Below, piece by piece: positions 52,133 to 61,452 of a DNA stretch of 64,000 nucleotides; within the stretch, counting starts at the first letter, position 1, and every line of letters starts with the position of its first letter. The notes below the pieces were generated by a model. That model was given only the letters and a program-made list of their open reading frames with translations, had not been told where the DNA came from and did not search any database. The position numbers were made by a program, and so were the translations under genes. Origin of the DNA: Paenibacillus_G filicis (lineage in GTDB: Bacteria > Bacillota > Bacilli > Paenibacillales > NBRC-103111); assembly GCF_038070315.1 (NCBI RefSeq), contig NZ_JBBPCC010000024.1:1-64000 (forward strand), read 5' to 3'.

Positions 52133-53026
52133 TTACCAGAGACCCTCCCCGTTTATTTTGCGCGACAGTTGATTGGTTATCAGCACGAGAATCAAGCTGA
52201 TCGCGGAGGAAAGCAGGCCCACGGCCGTTGCCATTCCGAAATATCCTTGCTGAAGCCCGTTGCGCAAAATATAAGTATCCAGGACGTCCGCAACCGGCTG
52301 GTTGGCCGGATTCATTAGTGGATAAATTTGATCCATACCGACGTTAATTAAACTTGGCATGCTCAGGATCAGTACGATGGAGATTGTGGGCATAATGCCC
52401 GGCAGCGTAATGTGGCGGATTTGCGACATTCTGCCCGCTCCTTCCACCTTGGCCGCCTCATAGAGCTGTGGATCGATGGTCGTAATGGCAGCCAAATACA
52501 AGATCGTGTTCCAGCCGACTTCCTTCCAAAGACTGCTCACCACGACCATCGGGCGAAACCAGTCCGTGGAGCCGAGGAAGAAGATCGGATCTTTACCGGC
52601 CTTACGCACCAGCTCATTGACGAGTCCGCCGTCGAGCGTCAGCAGCGACTGAAGAATGTAAGCGACAACAATCCAGGAAAAGAAATGCGGCAGATAGCTG
52701 ACGGACTGAACGAACCGTTTGTACCCGTTATGTCTCACTTCATTAATTAGAAGGGCGAGCAAGATGGGCGCCGGAAAGCCGAATACGAACTTGAGCAGCG
52801 CGATGACAATGGTATTTCTCACCACCATCCAGAATTGGTCATCCTTCAAAAAAGAAAAATTTTCAAATCCCGTCCACGGGGCATTCCAGATCGTATAGCC
52901 GATATGAAAATTTTTGAATGCCACTTGAATGCCCGCCATCGGAATATAGCTGAATAGAAACAGCAGGATAATGCCGGGTAAAATCATTACGTACTGCCAG
53001 CGGTATTTGGTCAGTTTAGCAAGCAT
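52133..53026 (-). CDS. Carbohydrate ABC transporter permease (LplB-like)
   Basis: The 297-residue protein has six TM segments and the EAA loop (YEAAKVEGAGRMSQIRHITLPG). IQVAFKNFHIGYTIWNAPWTGFENF is typical of LplB-type permeases. It is the first gene of the permease, permease, binding protein, YesM, YesN series. AGAGGTGATGAC precedes the ATG. The missing ATPase is presumably encoded elsewhere. Confidence 0.94.
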   Translation of the reverse strand: MLAKLTKYRWQYVMILPGIILLFLFSYIPMAGIQVAFKNFHIGYTIWNAPWTGFENFSFLKDDQFWMVVRNTIVIALLKFVFGFPAPILLALLINEVRHNGYKRFVQSVSYLPHFFSWIVVAYILQSLLTLDGGLVNELVRKAGKDPIFFLGSTDWFRPMVVVSSLWKEVGWNTILYLAAITTIDPQLYEAAKVEGAGRMSQIRHITLPGIMPTISIVLILSMPSLINVGMDQIYPLMNPANQPVADVLDTYILRNGLQQGYFGMATAVGLLSSAISLILVLITNQLSRKINGEGLW

Positions 53027-53125
53027 GTCATCACCTCTCGCTTAATTATAGGGCACCACTGAAAGCGCAACCATATAACAACGATTGGATTTATATCGTT
53101 TTGATTGGGAGTTGTATTATGCTAG

Positions 53126-53160
53126 AGTGCCCCTGAGCCCTATGGCTTCGGGACACCCCC
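53126..53160. terminator. Imperfect hairpin after the gerAC-like gene
   Basis: GTGCCCC/GGGACAC and AGCC/GGCT pairs form an interrupted stem on either strand. It resembles the hairpin at 45844-45892. No T tract follows on the minus strand, so it is a weak terminator at best. Confidence 0.35.
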
Positions 53161-53168
53161 TTATTCTC

Positions 53169-54263
53169 CTACAGCACTTCCCCTGTTTCCTTGAGCTTCA
53201 CCTTCGAGGTCACTTTCATATCCAGCTCTGGATACAACTGCTTCCACGCCTCCGCCTTATTCTTCACGCTCCACGTGTGCGCTGCATAACGCAGTCCAAA
53301 TCCGACAGGATCGAGATGATGCTGCTGCATCTTCTGGAGCAGCGCTTTTACCTGCTGGTTAAGTTCAGCCTCGAACGCTTGCGTGTATCGTTGAATCGTC
53401 TCCCGGTCGAGCTTGTTTATCCCATTGTGCTCCTCCTCCAGATCTCCTTCCAGGTTCAGCTGGTAGTGCAGATAGGACTTGCCCTCCGGCTCGTTGACAA
53501 TCCGGTAAGCCGCTCTCGAGCGTTCTACATTCATCGAGATTACCCCCTGCCGCTGGGTAATCGCGAAGTCCGTCTTCAGATTATTCTTTGTAAGCAGCTT
53601 GTACAGGCGGGTCTCCTGAGGCGTCAGCGCTAGTACAATTTTCGTCTTGTCAAGCAGCACGGCCTTTTCGATGGTCAGATCGCCTTTTCTCGCCTCGACG
53701 ATCGGGATGATCGGATCAAGCCCTTCCTCGCTCAGCCGGCGCTCCAGGTCGAATAAATACGTGCCGATAATATACGGCGACTCGGTTCCTTCCTCACCCA
53801 GCGCCAGGAACAGAGCATTAGCCGGGATGCGCTCTCCCTTCGGCTTCACCTGCATCACCGCCTCGGCAGTAGGCATTGCGACAGCGACCAGACCGACGAG
53901 CTGAATGTCCCTACGTCTGGAAGCCCAGTCTATGAACGGGGAAATTTCTTCCTTGGCCAGCCCTTCCCCGATCAGAATAGCCTTGGTATGACTGAAATCA
54001 AGCTCCTTGTCGACCTTGGACTTCAAGCGGCGAAGCGCTTCTGCGATACTCTTCGACTCCTCTTGGATGACCTCGAACTGCTGGGTTCCTCCTTTGGGAT
54101 CACCTTGGGGAATCGCGATCTTCAGCAGAATGTTGTAGCCGCCCTCCAGATGCTTGGACTTGTCGAACCCGATCGCTACAGCAAAGTGACGCTTGTCCAC
54201 ATCCTTGAATCCGCATCCGCAGAGCAGGATAAGCAACATCAGAGCGAAAGCTGTCTTGCGCAT
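53169..54263 (-). CDS. Spore germination protein, Ger(x)C family
   Basis: The 364-residue lipoprotein starts MRKTAFALMLLILLCGCGF (lipobox LCGC). It continues with the GerAC pattern: DVDKRHFAVAIGFDK, DFSHTKAILIGEGLA and a C-terminal helical domain. It is the third subunit of a GerA-type germinant receptor in the inner spore membrane. It overlaps gerAB by 25 bases. AAGGAGG is 11 bases upstream of the ATG. Confidence 0.94.
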   Translation of the reverse strand: MRKTAFALMLLILLCGCGFKDVDKRHFAVAIGFDKSKHLEGGYNILLKIAIPQGDPKGGTQQFEVIQEESKSIAEALRRLKSKVDKELDFSHTKAILIGEGLAKEEISPFIDWASRRRDIQLVGLVAVAMPTAEAVMQVKPKGERIPANALFLALGEEGTESPYIIGTYLFDLERRLSEEGLDPIIPIVEARKGDLTIEKAVLLDKTKIVLALTPQETRLYKLLTKNNLKTDFAITQRQGVISMNVERSRAAYRIVNEPEGKSYLHYQLNLEGDLEEEHNGINKLDRETIQRYTQAFEAELNQQVKALLQKMQQHHLDPVGFGLRYAAHTWSVKNKAEAWKQLYPELDMKVTSKVKLKETGEVL

Positions 54264-55357
54264 AGCTGAACATACCTCCTTACGGCATAGACGAAAATCA
54301 GGACGTATAGCATCTCTGCGATAAACCTGATTTGGAGGAAGAGGATTCCGTATTGCTGAAAGGAAAAATAATCCATCTCCCGCAGCGCATACGTAACCGC
54401 GGCAAACACGAGGATGAGTACCACGCCGCCCCTGTGCGCATATGTGCTCTGTCCTGTTGGGGTGAACATGCTCTTGAACAGCTCGACCCCAATGTGCCAG
54501 TTAATAATCGCATTCATCAGCGACATCATCAGATAGATGAGATAGAACATGAACAACACGCGCTCGAAGACGAAATACACGATACGAATGGAATCCGCCG
54601 TCGAAAACCAGGGATAGCTGTGATTGCCTACCCCGATCGTCCCATGGAAGGCGATCGGGATCAGGAACGTCGTCAGCAGCACGCCCAGACTAAGCGTGGA
54701 CAACAGCCATAACCGTTTGACCGGAAGCGGCTTCAGCACCCTGTTCAGGATAATGACGCTTTCATAGCCGGTAAAAATAAAAATGGCTCCGCTCATCGAT
54801 GAGAAGTTCGGCGCATTCCAGACATGAGTTAGCATAGAAAATACCGCATCCCAGCTAAAATGACGGTTTAGCACCGACTTTACGAAGAAATAGATGATGA
54901 GCGGCAGATTCATCAGCAGAATGGCCTCAAGTGCAAATACGATCGTCCGCGAGTTCTTCAGTGCCGACCAGCAGACGATCAGCAAAAAGCCCGTTAGTAT
55001 CAGCGTTTGAGGGACATCCGGGCTGATGAAGCGCTGGGTGATATCGACGAAGGACAGCAGTGTCACCGCGCCCCCTAAATACCAAAAGCACATATTCACC
55101 CCCAGCAGCACCCGGCTTAGCCAGGCAGGGAACACCTTGGCATAGAGCTCCGGCATGCCCATACCGGGAATTTTCTGGATCGACCAGGTAACCAGAACCA
55201 TCATCGCACTGCCCACGACAATAGCGGCTGCAATGGACATTAAAGCACCATCGAACCGATGATCGATCAGCGTGCGCGGTACGAAGTTGATGATGTTGAT
55301 CAGCGCACTGATGATGAACAGGTAGGCAAAATATTTGCTACTAAGCAAGGGTCTCAT
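54239..55357 (-). CDS. Spore germination protein, GerAB/ArcD/ProY family
   Basis: The 372-residue protein has ten TM segments of the amino-acid-permease-like GerAB family (for example YFAYLFIISALINIINF, MFYLIYLMMSLMNAI). The family B subunit binds the germinant. It overlaps gerAA by 17 bases and gerAC by 25, so the three are translated as one unit. The AAAGGGG next to ATG 55357 is close; TTG at 55348 is a possible alternative start. Confidence 0.93.
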   Translation of the reverse strand: MRPLLSSKYFAYLFIISALINIINFVPRTLIDHRFDGALMSIAAAIVVGSAMMVLVTWSIQKIPGMGMPELYAKVFPAWLSRVLLGVNMCFWYLGGAVTLLSFVDITQRFISPDVPQTLILTGFLLIVCWSALKNSRTIVFALEAILLMNLPLIIYFFVKSVLNRHFSWDAVFSMLTHVWNAPNFSSMSGAIFIFTGYESVIILNRVLKPLPVKRLWLLSTLSLGVLLTTFLIPIAFHGTIGVGNHSYPWFSTADSIRIVYFVFERVLFMFYLIYLMMSLMNAIINWHIGVELFKSMFTPTGQSTYAHRGGVVLILVFAAVTYALREMDYFSFQQYGILFLQIRFIAEMLYVLIFVYAVRRYVQLCARQLSL

Positions 55358-56690
55358 CCCCTTTTCGTTTGGCAGGCGGAATGATTGTGAAGTACGGTTC
55401 CCCGAAGCTCCGCAGGCTGGACAAATAGATGATTAGCGCAATGACGCCGAGCACGATGCCGACCAGACCCAGAACCGTCGCCAAACCAACAAACCCGTAC
55501 TTGATGACCCGGATCGAGAAGTTCATCATGTTGATCGGGATGACAAAGTTGGAAATCGCCACGGCCGATACGAGAATAATCATAATATTACCGACCAGAC
55601 CGGCTTCCGTAGCCGCCTGACCCAGAATCAATCCCCCAACCGTCGTAGCTGTCGGACCGATCGACTTGGGCAGCCGCAAGCTCGCCTCGACGAGAAATTC
55701 CATCATGATCAGCATGAACAGCACCTCCACGAAGGAGGGATATGGCACGGAGGCACGGCTTCCGGCGATCAGCAGAGTAATCTGGACTCTGAGAATCTCG
55801 GGATTGAACGAGGTGAACGCGATGTAAAAGGCCGGAATCGTCAATGCCATAAACAGCCCCAGCATCCGAAGCGTCTTCAGAAAAAATCCGACCAGCGGCA
55901 TTTGAATCCTGTCGTCCATCGCCGAGAAAAAATCATAGAAGACCGAGGGCAGAACAATCACAAAGCCCGATGTGTCCAGCAGGATTGCAATTTTACCCTC
56001 CGAGAGGTTCTTCACCACCCGGTCCGGCCGTTCCGTCACGATCATAGTCGGGAACAAGCTAAACCTCGTAGGGGAAAGAATCTGCAGCAATTCTCCGGCA
56101 GATTGAAGCATATCGAGCTCCAGTCTATCCAGCCGCTCCCTAAGCTCGTCCAGCACCTTGGGACTCACCCGTTTCTTGTCATAGGCGATGGCGACCTTCG
56201 TCTGGCTTGTGGTCCCAATTGTACGCGTCTCAAGCTTCAAAGCCTCAGACGGGTAGCGCCGGCGAACCAGGTTGATGTTCGTCTCCAGGCTTTCCGTGAA
56301 GGAGTCGGCAGGGCCTTGGACGATGCTTTCCACCTTGGCGTCCGCGACCGGACTCGCTTCTATTTTTTTGGCATCGAAGAGCACCATGTCCCCATGGACG
56401 AATAAGAGCGCATACCCTCTGAGTACAGCCTCCAGAGCTTCCTTGGGATGATCGGAGGACTTGGACCCGGGGAATGAGGTGATGTACTGGTGATACCTGC
56501 GTTCATTGCCGAGCTCGTACAGCGGCTTGACGACGGATTGCTTGATCGTAAGGGAATCGCACAAGGAAGTCATATAGATCAGATCGACGGACCCGGCGTC
56601 CGTCACGAGCTTCCGGCTCTCCACATCGGCGCTATCCGCCAATTCTCCGAGAATCCATTCTTTAGGGTTACCGCGGTGAGCGTCCATCAC
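55341..56690 (-). CDS. Spore germination protein, GerAA family
   Basis: The protein of about 449 residues has a cytoplasmic N-terminal domain (about 1-230) and five or so TM segments after residue 235. Family motifs include LFVHGDMVLFD, RRYPSEALKLE and LLIAGSRASVPYPSFVEVLF. It is the A subunit of the germinant receptor, which forms an oligomeric channel. GTG 56690 is chosen because AAAGGAG is 8 bases upstream; ATG 56687 and ATG 56711 are alternatives. It is the first gene of the operon. Specificity cannot be read from sequence. Confidence 0.93.
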   Translation of the reverse strand: MMDAHRGNPKEWILGELADSADVESRKLVTDAGSVDLIYMTSLCDSLTIKQSVVKPLYELGNERRYHQYITSFPGSKSSDHPKEALEAVLRGYALLFVHGDMVLFDAKKIEASPVADAKVESIVQGPADSFTESLETNINLVRRRYPSEALKLETRTIGTTSQTKVAIAYDKKRVSPKVLDELRERLDRLELDMLQSAGELLQILSPTRFSLFPTMIVTERPDRVVKNLSEGKIAILLDTSGFVIVLPSVFYDFFSAMDDRIQMPLVGFFLKTLRMLGLFMALTIPAFYIAFTSFNPEILRVQITLLIAGSRASVPYPSFVEVLFMLIMMEFLVEASLRLPKSIGPTATTVGGLILGQAATEAGLVGNIMIILVSAVAISNFVIPINMMNFSIRVIKYGFVGLATVLGLVGIVLGVIALIIYLSSLRSFGEPYFTIIPPAKRKGDETLA

Positions 56691-56846
56691 GTTATCCGCT
56701 CCTTTCCCCATTTCTTACCTTACAGTATTCCCGGCAATGGGGTAATCACTCTCCTTTTTCTCAAAAGAAATATGAAAAAGAAATATGATATGCTATCTTG
56801 GAACTGCGAATTGGATCATAATCAGGTAGCGAGAAAGGACATAGCT

Positions 56847-57578
56847 ATGCTCATAGAGGTTATTGCAACCAGCGTGGAGGATGCCCGGATCGCCGAGCAA
56901 GCCGGGGCAGGCCGGATCGAGCTGGTCTCCGGATTGGCTGAGGGAGGGGTTACGCCTAGCTACGGGTTAATCTGCGGCGTATTGCGTGCCGTAACCATCC
57001 CTGTACATGTGATGATACGCCCCCACGCCCTATCGTTCCAGTATGACAGGTATGATCTGGAATCGATGCAAGAGGACATCCGGGTTGCCCGAGGCTGCGG
57101 GGCCGTCGGAATCGTCGTCGGCGCGCTGAGTGCGGACGGCGATATCGATGAGGAAGCCCTGCTTCCTCTGCTCCGTGAGGCCGAAGGATTGTCAGTGACC
57201 TTCCATCGTGCGTTCGATGAGACACGGTCGCTGGAGCAGTCGTTCCGCCAGCTGGAGCGACTGCCAGGCATTAACCGCGTCCTCACCTCGGGAGGCAAGC
57301 CGAGCGTGCTGGAGGCTGCTGCTGAGATCCGCAATCTGCTCGCTCTCAGCAGGGAATCGCAGATATCGATTCTGGCAGGTAGCGGCCTGGGTGTGGATTC
57401 CCTCGCAGCCTTCATCAAGCAGACCGGCGTCAGCGAGGTCCATATGGGCACAGGGGTCCGCGTGGAAGGCCGTGTCTCGGCCCCGCTTGACGCGGACAAG
57501 GTCTGCGCAGCAGTAGCGATTGTGAACGGCCTTCGCCAAGAAGCCTCAAGCCGTAAGGGAACCTTACCGGAACCATGA
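56847..57578 (+). CDS. cutC: CutC family copper homeostasis protein
   Basis: The 243-residue protein is a TIM-barrel CutC: MLIEVIATSVEDA at the start, then GAGRIELVSGLAEGGVTPS, VMIRPH, GALSADGDID, VTFHRAFDE and RVLTSGGKPSV, and a C-terminal EVHMGTGVR. CutC is annotated for copper tolerance, though its true enzymatic role remains unsettled. ATG 56847 has AAAGGAC 6 bases upstream; a longer in-frame reading from 56490 runs antisense through gerAA and is rejected. It is followed 42 bases later by an FMN reductase gene. Confidence 0.93.
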   Translation: MLIEVIATSVEDARIAEQAGAGRIELVSGLAEGGVTPSYGLICGVLRAVTIPVHVMIRPHALSFQYDRYDLESMQEDIRVARGCGAVGIVVGALSADGDIDEEALLPLLREAEGLSVTFHRAFDETRSLEQSFRQLERLPGINRVLTSGGKPSVLEAAAEIRNLLALSRESQISILAGSGLGVDSLAAFIKQTGVSEVHMGTGVRVEGRVSAPLDADKVCAAVAIVNGLRQEASSRKGTLPEP

Positions 57579-57620
57579 GAGGCAAGAAGCATTCAAATCA
57601 AGAAGAGCAGGTGAACTGAA

Positions 57621-58172
57621 ATGATGACCGAACGTACCTTGCGCATCTGCTCCATCTCCGGAAGTCTGCGGAGCCGCTCCTCCCATACGGCTCTCTTGGA
57701 GGCTGCTGCGGAGCTGGCGCCGGCGCAGATGCAGTTGACCCTTTATGAAGGCCTTGCCGACCTTCCCCCGTTCAATCCCGAGTTGGACATCGAGCCTTAC
57801 CCGGCTGCCGTCGAGCAATTCCGCGAGCGGCTGCGGGCCTCGGACGGGGTACTGATCTGCACGCCGGAATACGCGAATGCCCTACCCGGCGTGCTCAAGA
57901 ATGCGCTGGACTGGCTCGTTTCTTCGGCCGAGCTGTACGACAAGCCTATCGGGCTGATCAGCGCCTCTCCTTCCCCTCAAGGCGGCGTCCATGCCTTCGC
58001 CTCCCTCGTCTTGGTCTTGACGATGGTCAATGCTCGTATTGCGGAGGGTGCAACCTTACTGATTCCGAAGCTCAGCGGCAAGCTGGACGGTGAGGGGCGG
58101 CTGAGTGATCCGGTGACCTCCGAGGCGGTCAAGGCGCTTCTGCTGGCGCTGGAGAGAACGATCCGCGTGTAG
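57621..58172 (+). CDS. NAD(P)H-dependent FMN reductase
   Basis: The 183-residue flavodoxin-fold protein has the SISGSLRSRSSHTALL phosphate-binding loop and the family signature TPEYANALPGVLKNALDWL. It reduces FMN or quinones with NAD(P)H and is often dimeric. It follows cutC by 42 bases, probably as one transcript. A strong 20-bp-stem hairpin follows. Confidence 0.9.
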   Translation: MMTERTLRICSISGSLRSRSSHTALLEAAAELAPAQMQLTLYEGLADLPPFNPELDIEPYPAAVEQFRERLRASDGVLICTPEYANALPGVLKNALDWLVSSAELYDKPIGLISASPSPQGGVHAFASLVLVLTMVNARIAEGATLLIPKLSGKLDGEGRLSDPVTSEAVKALLLALERTIRV

Positions 58173-58221
58173 CGATAGGTAGTGGAGTCCGTTACGCCCG
58201 CCGAGAAACGGCCAGGCAAGC

Positions 58222-58267
58222 CCAATAGACAAGAAGCCGCCCGAACCGGCGGCTTCTTGTCTATTGG
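58222..58267. terminator. Long bidirectional terminator hairpin
   Basis: A perfect 20-bp stem (CCAATAGACAAGAAGCCGCC and its complement) around a 6-base loop lies between the convergent FMN reductase and GNAT genes. The stem is unusually long and has no T tract on either side; the longer stem may compensate. Confidence 0.7.
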
Positions 58268-58286
58268 ATATCACCGTATGTATAGC

Positions 58287-58802
58287 TTAGGAGCTTGCTT
58301 CCCAAACCACTTCTTTCTCCATAATATAGTCATCCATCACAAACCCATTTCCAATATCCGCGACTTGAGTACGTACGGTTCTAAATCCTTTCTTCTCATA
58401 AACTGCAATGGAGACCTCGTTATGCCGGTTGACCGTAAGCCACATTACGCTGAGCTTCCGAGTCTGGCATAGGTTCACCAGGAACTCCATAGCCTGGCTT
58501 GCATAACCTTGTCCCCGATGCTCCTTCTGTATATAAAACTTGCTTAGCAGCAGCTTGCCTTCTTCTTGCTTGATCCCCACATAGCCGATGTTGCTGCCAT
58601 TGACATTCATGAAGTAATACTCGTAACCCTGATTGCGGATCTGATCCGTAATGGCCGGAACGGATTGAAACTTCCCAATCATGTAATCGATTTGTTCAAC
58701 GGAGATAATAAAATGATAATATTCGTGCCAAATATCCGAAGCCAGGCGAGCCAAAGACGTGACTTCTTCCTCTGTCCCTACTTTTGGAAAAACCAATTTC
58801 AT
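58287..58802 (-). CDS. GNAT-family N-acetyltransferase
   Basis: The 171-residue protein has the acetyl-CoA loop YIQKEHRGQGYASQAMEF, VMWLTVNRHN (beta-4 and following) and VYEKKGF near the end. ATG 58802 fits AAAGG 12 bases upstream; the ATG four codons before has no spacing. It resembles spermidine or small-molecule acetyltransferases. Function unknown. Confidence 0.85.
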   Translation of the reverse strand: MKLVFPKVGTEEEVTSLARLASDIWHEYYHFIISVEQIDYMIGKFQSVPAITDQIRNQGYEYYFMNVNGSNIGYVGIKQEEGKLLLSKFYIQKEHRGQGYASQAMEFLVNLCQTRKLSVMWLTVNRHNEVSIAVYEKKGFRTVRTQVADIGNGFVMDDYIMEKEVVWEASS

Positions 58803-58965
58803 GAAAATAACCATCCTTTGAAAATTATAATTCTTTTATTTTACTCGCCTATTCGGATAATAACAAATTAGGGTGGCTGAATACACAAAGAGACAAGCAG
58901 CCCGCATGAGGCAGACGGCTGCTTGTCTTGGTAATAAGTTGAAGTGAAACATGCAATTAGGACCG

Positions 58966-60201
58966 CTAAGCTTCGAACAGGACTTGCCCGAGATACTCGC
59001 CTTCCCGGAGCCCGCGCGGACAGGCAAACATTGCGCTCGCCACATGTGACACATACTCATTGAGCTTATCCTGGCTCTGCATGAGCTTCAGCATCGGCAG
59101 GAATTGCTCGTCCGGGTTTCGCTGATAGCTGATGAATAGCAGCCCCGCATCCATATGACCGGTACGGGGGTCGATCCCTCCGGTGTACGAGTAGGCTCTG
59201 CGGTGGATCAGCTTGCCCGATTGCTTCGCCAGCGTGACATGGGCGTTCGCAGGAAGCTGCCCCAGATCGACCGGATCGAACTCATGCTTGGCACCGTAAG
59301 CGGCGCCGGAAGTCTTGTTCCGTCCGAAGGTATCCTCCTGGTCGGACAGCGGCGTCCGGTCCCAGACCTCCAGCAGCATCCGGATCTTCCGGTAAGCGAG
59401 ATAGGTGCCTCCGGCCATCCAGGAGGGCTCCCCTTCTCCGGCCCAGACCACATCCTGGTAGCCTTCGGGAGTCTGATGCAGCTGGTTGGCCGTACCGTCC
59501 TTGAATCCGAACAGGTTGCGCGGAGTTTGCCCGGCTGTCCCGCCGCTGATAAATCCTTCCTGCAGCCACTTCAGCGAGGCCAAGCCCGTCGACAGACGAA
59601 TGAAGTTACGGACCGCATGAAAAGCTACCTGCTGATCCTCGGCGCATACCTGGATACATACATCCCCGCCCGACAGCGTCTTGTCCAGATTCTCCCGCGG
59701 CATCCGCGGAATGTCCTTCAGATAGCGGGGCGCTTGAGCCGCCAGCCCGAACCGGTCCTTTCCGTCCTGGCTGAAGAATGCAGGTCCGAAGCCAAACGTG
59801 ACCGTCAGCCGAGACGCTGGCAAATCCAGCGTCTCGCCCGTGTCGCTCGGTGGCAGCAGCTTGTTGTCACCGGACTGCATCGTGCCTCCGCGGGTGCTCA
59901 GGTCGCTGAACCGGGTCCAGTCGCGGAACAACCCGATAACCGCCGGCCGATCGGCCGCCGTGATCTGGAAGCTGGCCAGATACATGTAGGTCTGCTGCGG
60001 CGTGACGATCCCCGCCTGATGCTCCCCGTACATCGGGATTTGGCCGGCACCCGCAGCCTCCGATACCTTGCCGGGCGCTTGGCTAAGGCCCAGGATCGCG
60101 CTCACCCCCGCAGCCCCCATAGCAATACCCGATCCCGCTACGGCTGACCATTTCAGAAATTCACGGCGCGTAATTCCAGCGTCCTTCGGCGTCCTCTCCA
60201 T
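58966..60201 (-). CDS. efeB: Deferrochelatase/DyP-type peroxidase of the EfeUOB system
   Basis: The 411-residue protein has a twin-arginine signal (TRREFLKWSAVAGSGIAMG) for folded export. The DyP peroxidase domain shows GFKDGT (the GxxDG heme-pocket motif), PRNLFGFKDGTANQ, HEFDPVDLGQLP and a C-terminal RREYSY-like region. EfeB extracts iron from heme or oxidises ferrous iron for the EfeU permease. It is last of efeUOB and follows efeO by 20 bases. Confidence 0.95.
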   Translation of the reverse strand: MERTPKDAGITRREFLKWSAVAGSGIAMGAAGVSAILGLSQAPGKVSEAAGAGQIPMYGEHQAGIVTPQQTYMYLASFQITAADRPAVIGLFRDWTRFSDLSTRGGTMQSGDNKLLPPSDTGETLDLPASRLTVTFGFGPAFFSQDGKDRFGLAAQAPRYLKDIPRMPRENLDKTLSGGDVCIQVCAEDQQVAFHAVRNFIRLSTGLASLKWLQEGFISGGTAGQTPRNLFGFKDGTANQLHQTPEGYQDVVWAGEGEPSWMAGGTYLAYRKIRMLLEVWDRTPLSDQEDTFGRNKTSGAAYGAKHEFDPVDLGQLPANAHVTLAKQSGKLIHRRAYSYTGGIDPRTGHMDAGLLFISYQRNPDEQFLPMLKLMQSQDKLNEYVSHVASAMFACPRGLREGEYLGQVLFEA

Positions 60202-60221
60202 AGCTGCCCCTCCTCTGCGCT

Positions 60222-61421
60222 CTATAGAATAGCGGCCGACTGGTTCATCAGATTCGACAGCTGACCGAGCTGATCGCTGATCTGGCGGATTTGTTCGGCT
60301 GTCAGCTTATCGTAGGTCACATACTGCCCGTCCTTCTGATACTTCAGCAACGTTTCCTCCATCGCCATGAATTGCTTGTCCAACTGAGTGCCCAATCCGG
60401 GGTTCTTCTCGTTCAAGGCCGGAATAATGGCAAGGTAGACGATCTTGGACCCGTTCACATTGGCAGCCAGATCGACGAGGTCGGTCCGGGAGTACAGCTC
60501 CTCTTCTCCGGTAATCTTGGACGTGGCCGCTTCATTCAACAGCTCCATCGCACCGGCCACCATCGTCTTCGGCTCCAGCTTGAGCGACTTGATCTGCTTC
60601 TGCAGCTCCTCCGTATCCTGGATCAGCTGATCGGCGTATTTGTCTTGGCCGGCCAGTGAATGATCTGCCCACAGTGCCTTTTCGATTCGGTGATACCCCG
60701 TCCATTCCTCTTCCTTCTCAACATCCGCCAGACGGGCATCGATCTTCGGATCGAGATCCCCGAAGCTCTCGGCGATCGGTTCGATCGTCTCAAAGTAGAC
60801 CCGGGCCTTCACATATTCCTGCTTGGCCAGCTCGATATTACCGGCCTTCACAGCTGCGGCAAAGGTCTTGGTCCCGGCGGCCAGCTTATCGGCCTGCTCG
60901 TCTACGAACGCCTTATAGCCCGCGACCGCCTGGTTCAGCAGCTCGGATGTGCTCGCAGTCGATTCCTTGGCATTCTGCAGCTTGGTTAGCGCAGCCTGCA
61001 GCTTGTCGGCCGTAACCGTCAGAGCTACAAAATCCACCTTGTCAAAGGCCGAAGCGGAGAAAATCGGCATTTCATACTTTTCCACGTCCGTATACTCTAA
61101 CGGGAAGGATTGCCGGACGGCATTCTCATACGAAATCCAGATATCATTGATGGACTTGCTCAGACGCTTTACTTCGGCAGTATCCTGCTTCTTCACCGCG
61201 TCCTGGAACTTCTTGGTTTCTTCCTGCAGCTTGGCGGTTCCTTGCTGGATCGCACTCTTGCCTTCTATAGAAGGCGCCTTCTCCTGCTGAACGGTTCCTT
61301 GAGCCGGTTCCTGCTTGGGGGCATTCGTAGTGTTCGGGGTGCCCGGAGCGCTGGTGCAGCCGTTAAGCAGCAGCATTGCGGCGAGTGAAGCGGAAGCTGC
61401 AGTAGCCAAAGGTTTGAACAT
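60222..61421 (-). CDS. efeO: Iron uptake system lipoprotein EfeO/EfeM
   Basis: The 399-residue lipoprotein (lipobox LNGC, Cys about 22) has a low-complexity linker and two helical imelysin/M75-like segments. The metal-binding HxxE is present in GYHRIEKALW, with YEMPIFSASAF and DHSLAGQDKYADQLI nearby. It binds ferrous or ferric iron and passes it to EfeU. Gene order on the minus strand is efeU, efeO, efeB. Confidence 0.94.
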   Translation of the reverse strand: MFKPLATAASASLAAMLLLNGCTSAPGTPNTTNAPKQEPAQGTVQQEKAPSIEGKSAIQQGTAKLQEETKKFQDAVKKQDTAEVKRLSKSINDIWISYENAVRQSFPLEYTDVEKYEMPIFSASAFDKVDFVALTVTADKLQAALTKLQNAKESTASTSELLNQAVAGYKAFVDEQADKLAAGTKTFAAAVKAGNIELAKQEYVKARVYFETIEPIAESFGDLDPKIDARLADVEKEEEWTGYHRIEKALWADHSLAGQDKYADQLIQDTEELQKQIKSLKLEPKTMVAGAMELLNEAATSKITGEEELYSRTDLVDLAANVNGSKIVYLAIIPALNEKNPGLGTQLDKQFMAMEETLLKYQKDGQYVTYDKLTAEQIRQISDQLGQLSNLMNQSAAIL

Positions 61422-61452
61422 GGATAATTCCTCCGATCATGGCGGCTCGCGC

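Noticed and set aside
59155..60147. Plus-strand frame opposite efeB
   Set aside because: Shadow of a clear Tat-signal DyP gene.
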